DNA of 64,000 nucleotides. Source: Chlamydomonas sphaeroides. Taxonomy: Eukaryota; Chlorophyta; Chlorophyceae; Chlamydomonadales; Chlamydomonadaceae. The stretch lies in NCBI GenBank assembly GCA_001662425.1, contig BDDC01000030.1:8400-72399 (forward strand), in the 5' to 3' direction. This document shows, piece by piece, positions 63,441-64,000 of the stretch. A program made the translations under genes and the position numbers. Under the pieces are notes generated by a model. It did not search any database, had not been told where the DNA came from, and saw nothing but the letters and a program-made list of their open reading frames with translations. How positions within the stretch are numbered: position 1 is the stretch's first letter; each line of letters starts with the position of its first letter.

Positions 63441-64000
63441 CGATCGGTTGGGTGGCGGCCAGGTGGGTGGCGGTCGGTCGGGTGGCGGTCGGTCGGGTGG
63501 CGGTCGGTTGGGTGGCGGTCGGTTGGGTGGCGGTCGGTTGGGTGGCGGTCGGTTGGGTGGCGNNNNNNNNNNNNNNNNNNNNNNNNNNNNNNNNNNNNNN
63601 NNNNNNNNNNNNNNNNNNNNNNNNNNNNNNNNNNNNNNNNNNNNNNNNNNNNNNNNNNNNNNNNNNNNNNNNNNNNNNNNNNNNNNNNNNNNNNNNNNNN
63701 NNNNNNNNNNNNNNNNNNNNNNNNNNNNNNNNNNNNNNNNNNNNNNNNNNNNNNNNNNNNNNNNNNNNNNNNNNNNNNNNNNNNNNNNNNNNNNNNNNNN
63801 NNNNNNNNNNNNNNNNNNNNNNNNNNNNNNNNNNNNNNNNNNNNNNNNNNNNNNNNNNNNNNNNNNNNNNNNNNNNNNNNNNNNNNNNNNNNNNNNNNNN
63901 NNNNNNNNATGGCGGTGGGTTGGATGGCGGTCGGTTGGGTGGCGGTCGGTTGGGTGGCGGTCAGTTGGGTGGCGGTCGGTTGGGTGGCGGTCGGTTGGGT
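63441..64000. repeat. 15-bp G-rich minisatellite flanking an assembly gap
   Basis: Tandem units of GGTCGGTTGGGTGGC with minor variants run from 63441 to 63562 and resume at 63909 to the window end. They lie in what should be an intron of the minus-strand PstS-like gene. Each unit has four G-runs. Confidence 0.9.
63563..63908. other. Assembly gap (346 N) within minisatellite
   Basis: A run of N with the same 15-bp repeat on both sides, so the gap most likely contains more repeat units. Confidence 0.99.

Overview
The window looks like nuclear DNA of a chlamydomonadalean (volvocine-type) green alga. The evidence is very high GC with GC-ending codons, genes split into many short exons by GT-AG introns, TGTAA polyadenylation signals downstream of stop codons, a plastid-type starch branching enzyme, a cilium/basal-body protein (BBOF1) and SAC1/SLT-type sulfate transporters. 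There is no prokaryotic operon structure. Two runs of N (19631-20051 and 63563-63908) mark assembly gaps.

Layout: (1) 1-6198, minus: starch branching enzyme, 5' part with 16 exons, 3' end beyond the window edge. (2) 8325-12327, plus: 13-exon BBOF1-like coiled-coil protein. (3) 12830-25876, plus: a very large gene for an alanine/glycine-rich, probably nuclear protein of about 3,000 residues that I cannot assign to a family; it spans the first gap. (4) 26950-29399, minus: mTERF-like organelle protein with a cysteine-rich tail. (5) 29832-35761, plus: an unusual fusion of a YbaK/ProX-type tRNA-editing domain, a probable OB-like middle part and a DEDDy 3'-5' exonuclease, sharing a 432-bp divergent promoter with the mTERF gene. 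(6) 37645-40428, plus: MATE transporter. (7) 42393-44248, minus: unrecognised coiled-coil protein. (8) 45167-50118 and 50687-56685, plus: tandem SLC13-type Na+/sulfate transporter paralogues with RCK/TrkA-C insertions. (9) 59032 to beyond 63414, minus: a PstS-like phosphate-binding-fold protein with a C-terminal membrane helix, whose 5' exons run into a G-rich minisatellite and the second gap.

Exon chains were built by hand from splice sites and reading-frame continuity. For BBOF1 (458 aa), the exonuclease fusion (1,032 aa) and the two transporters (881 and 906 aa) the exon sums are exact multiples of three. The genes are independent housekeeping, ciliary, organellar and transport functions; apart from the sulfate-transporter pair there is no sign of a shared pathway. 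Several introns carry short G/C-rich tandem repeats.
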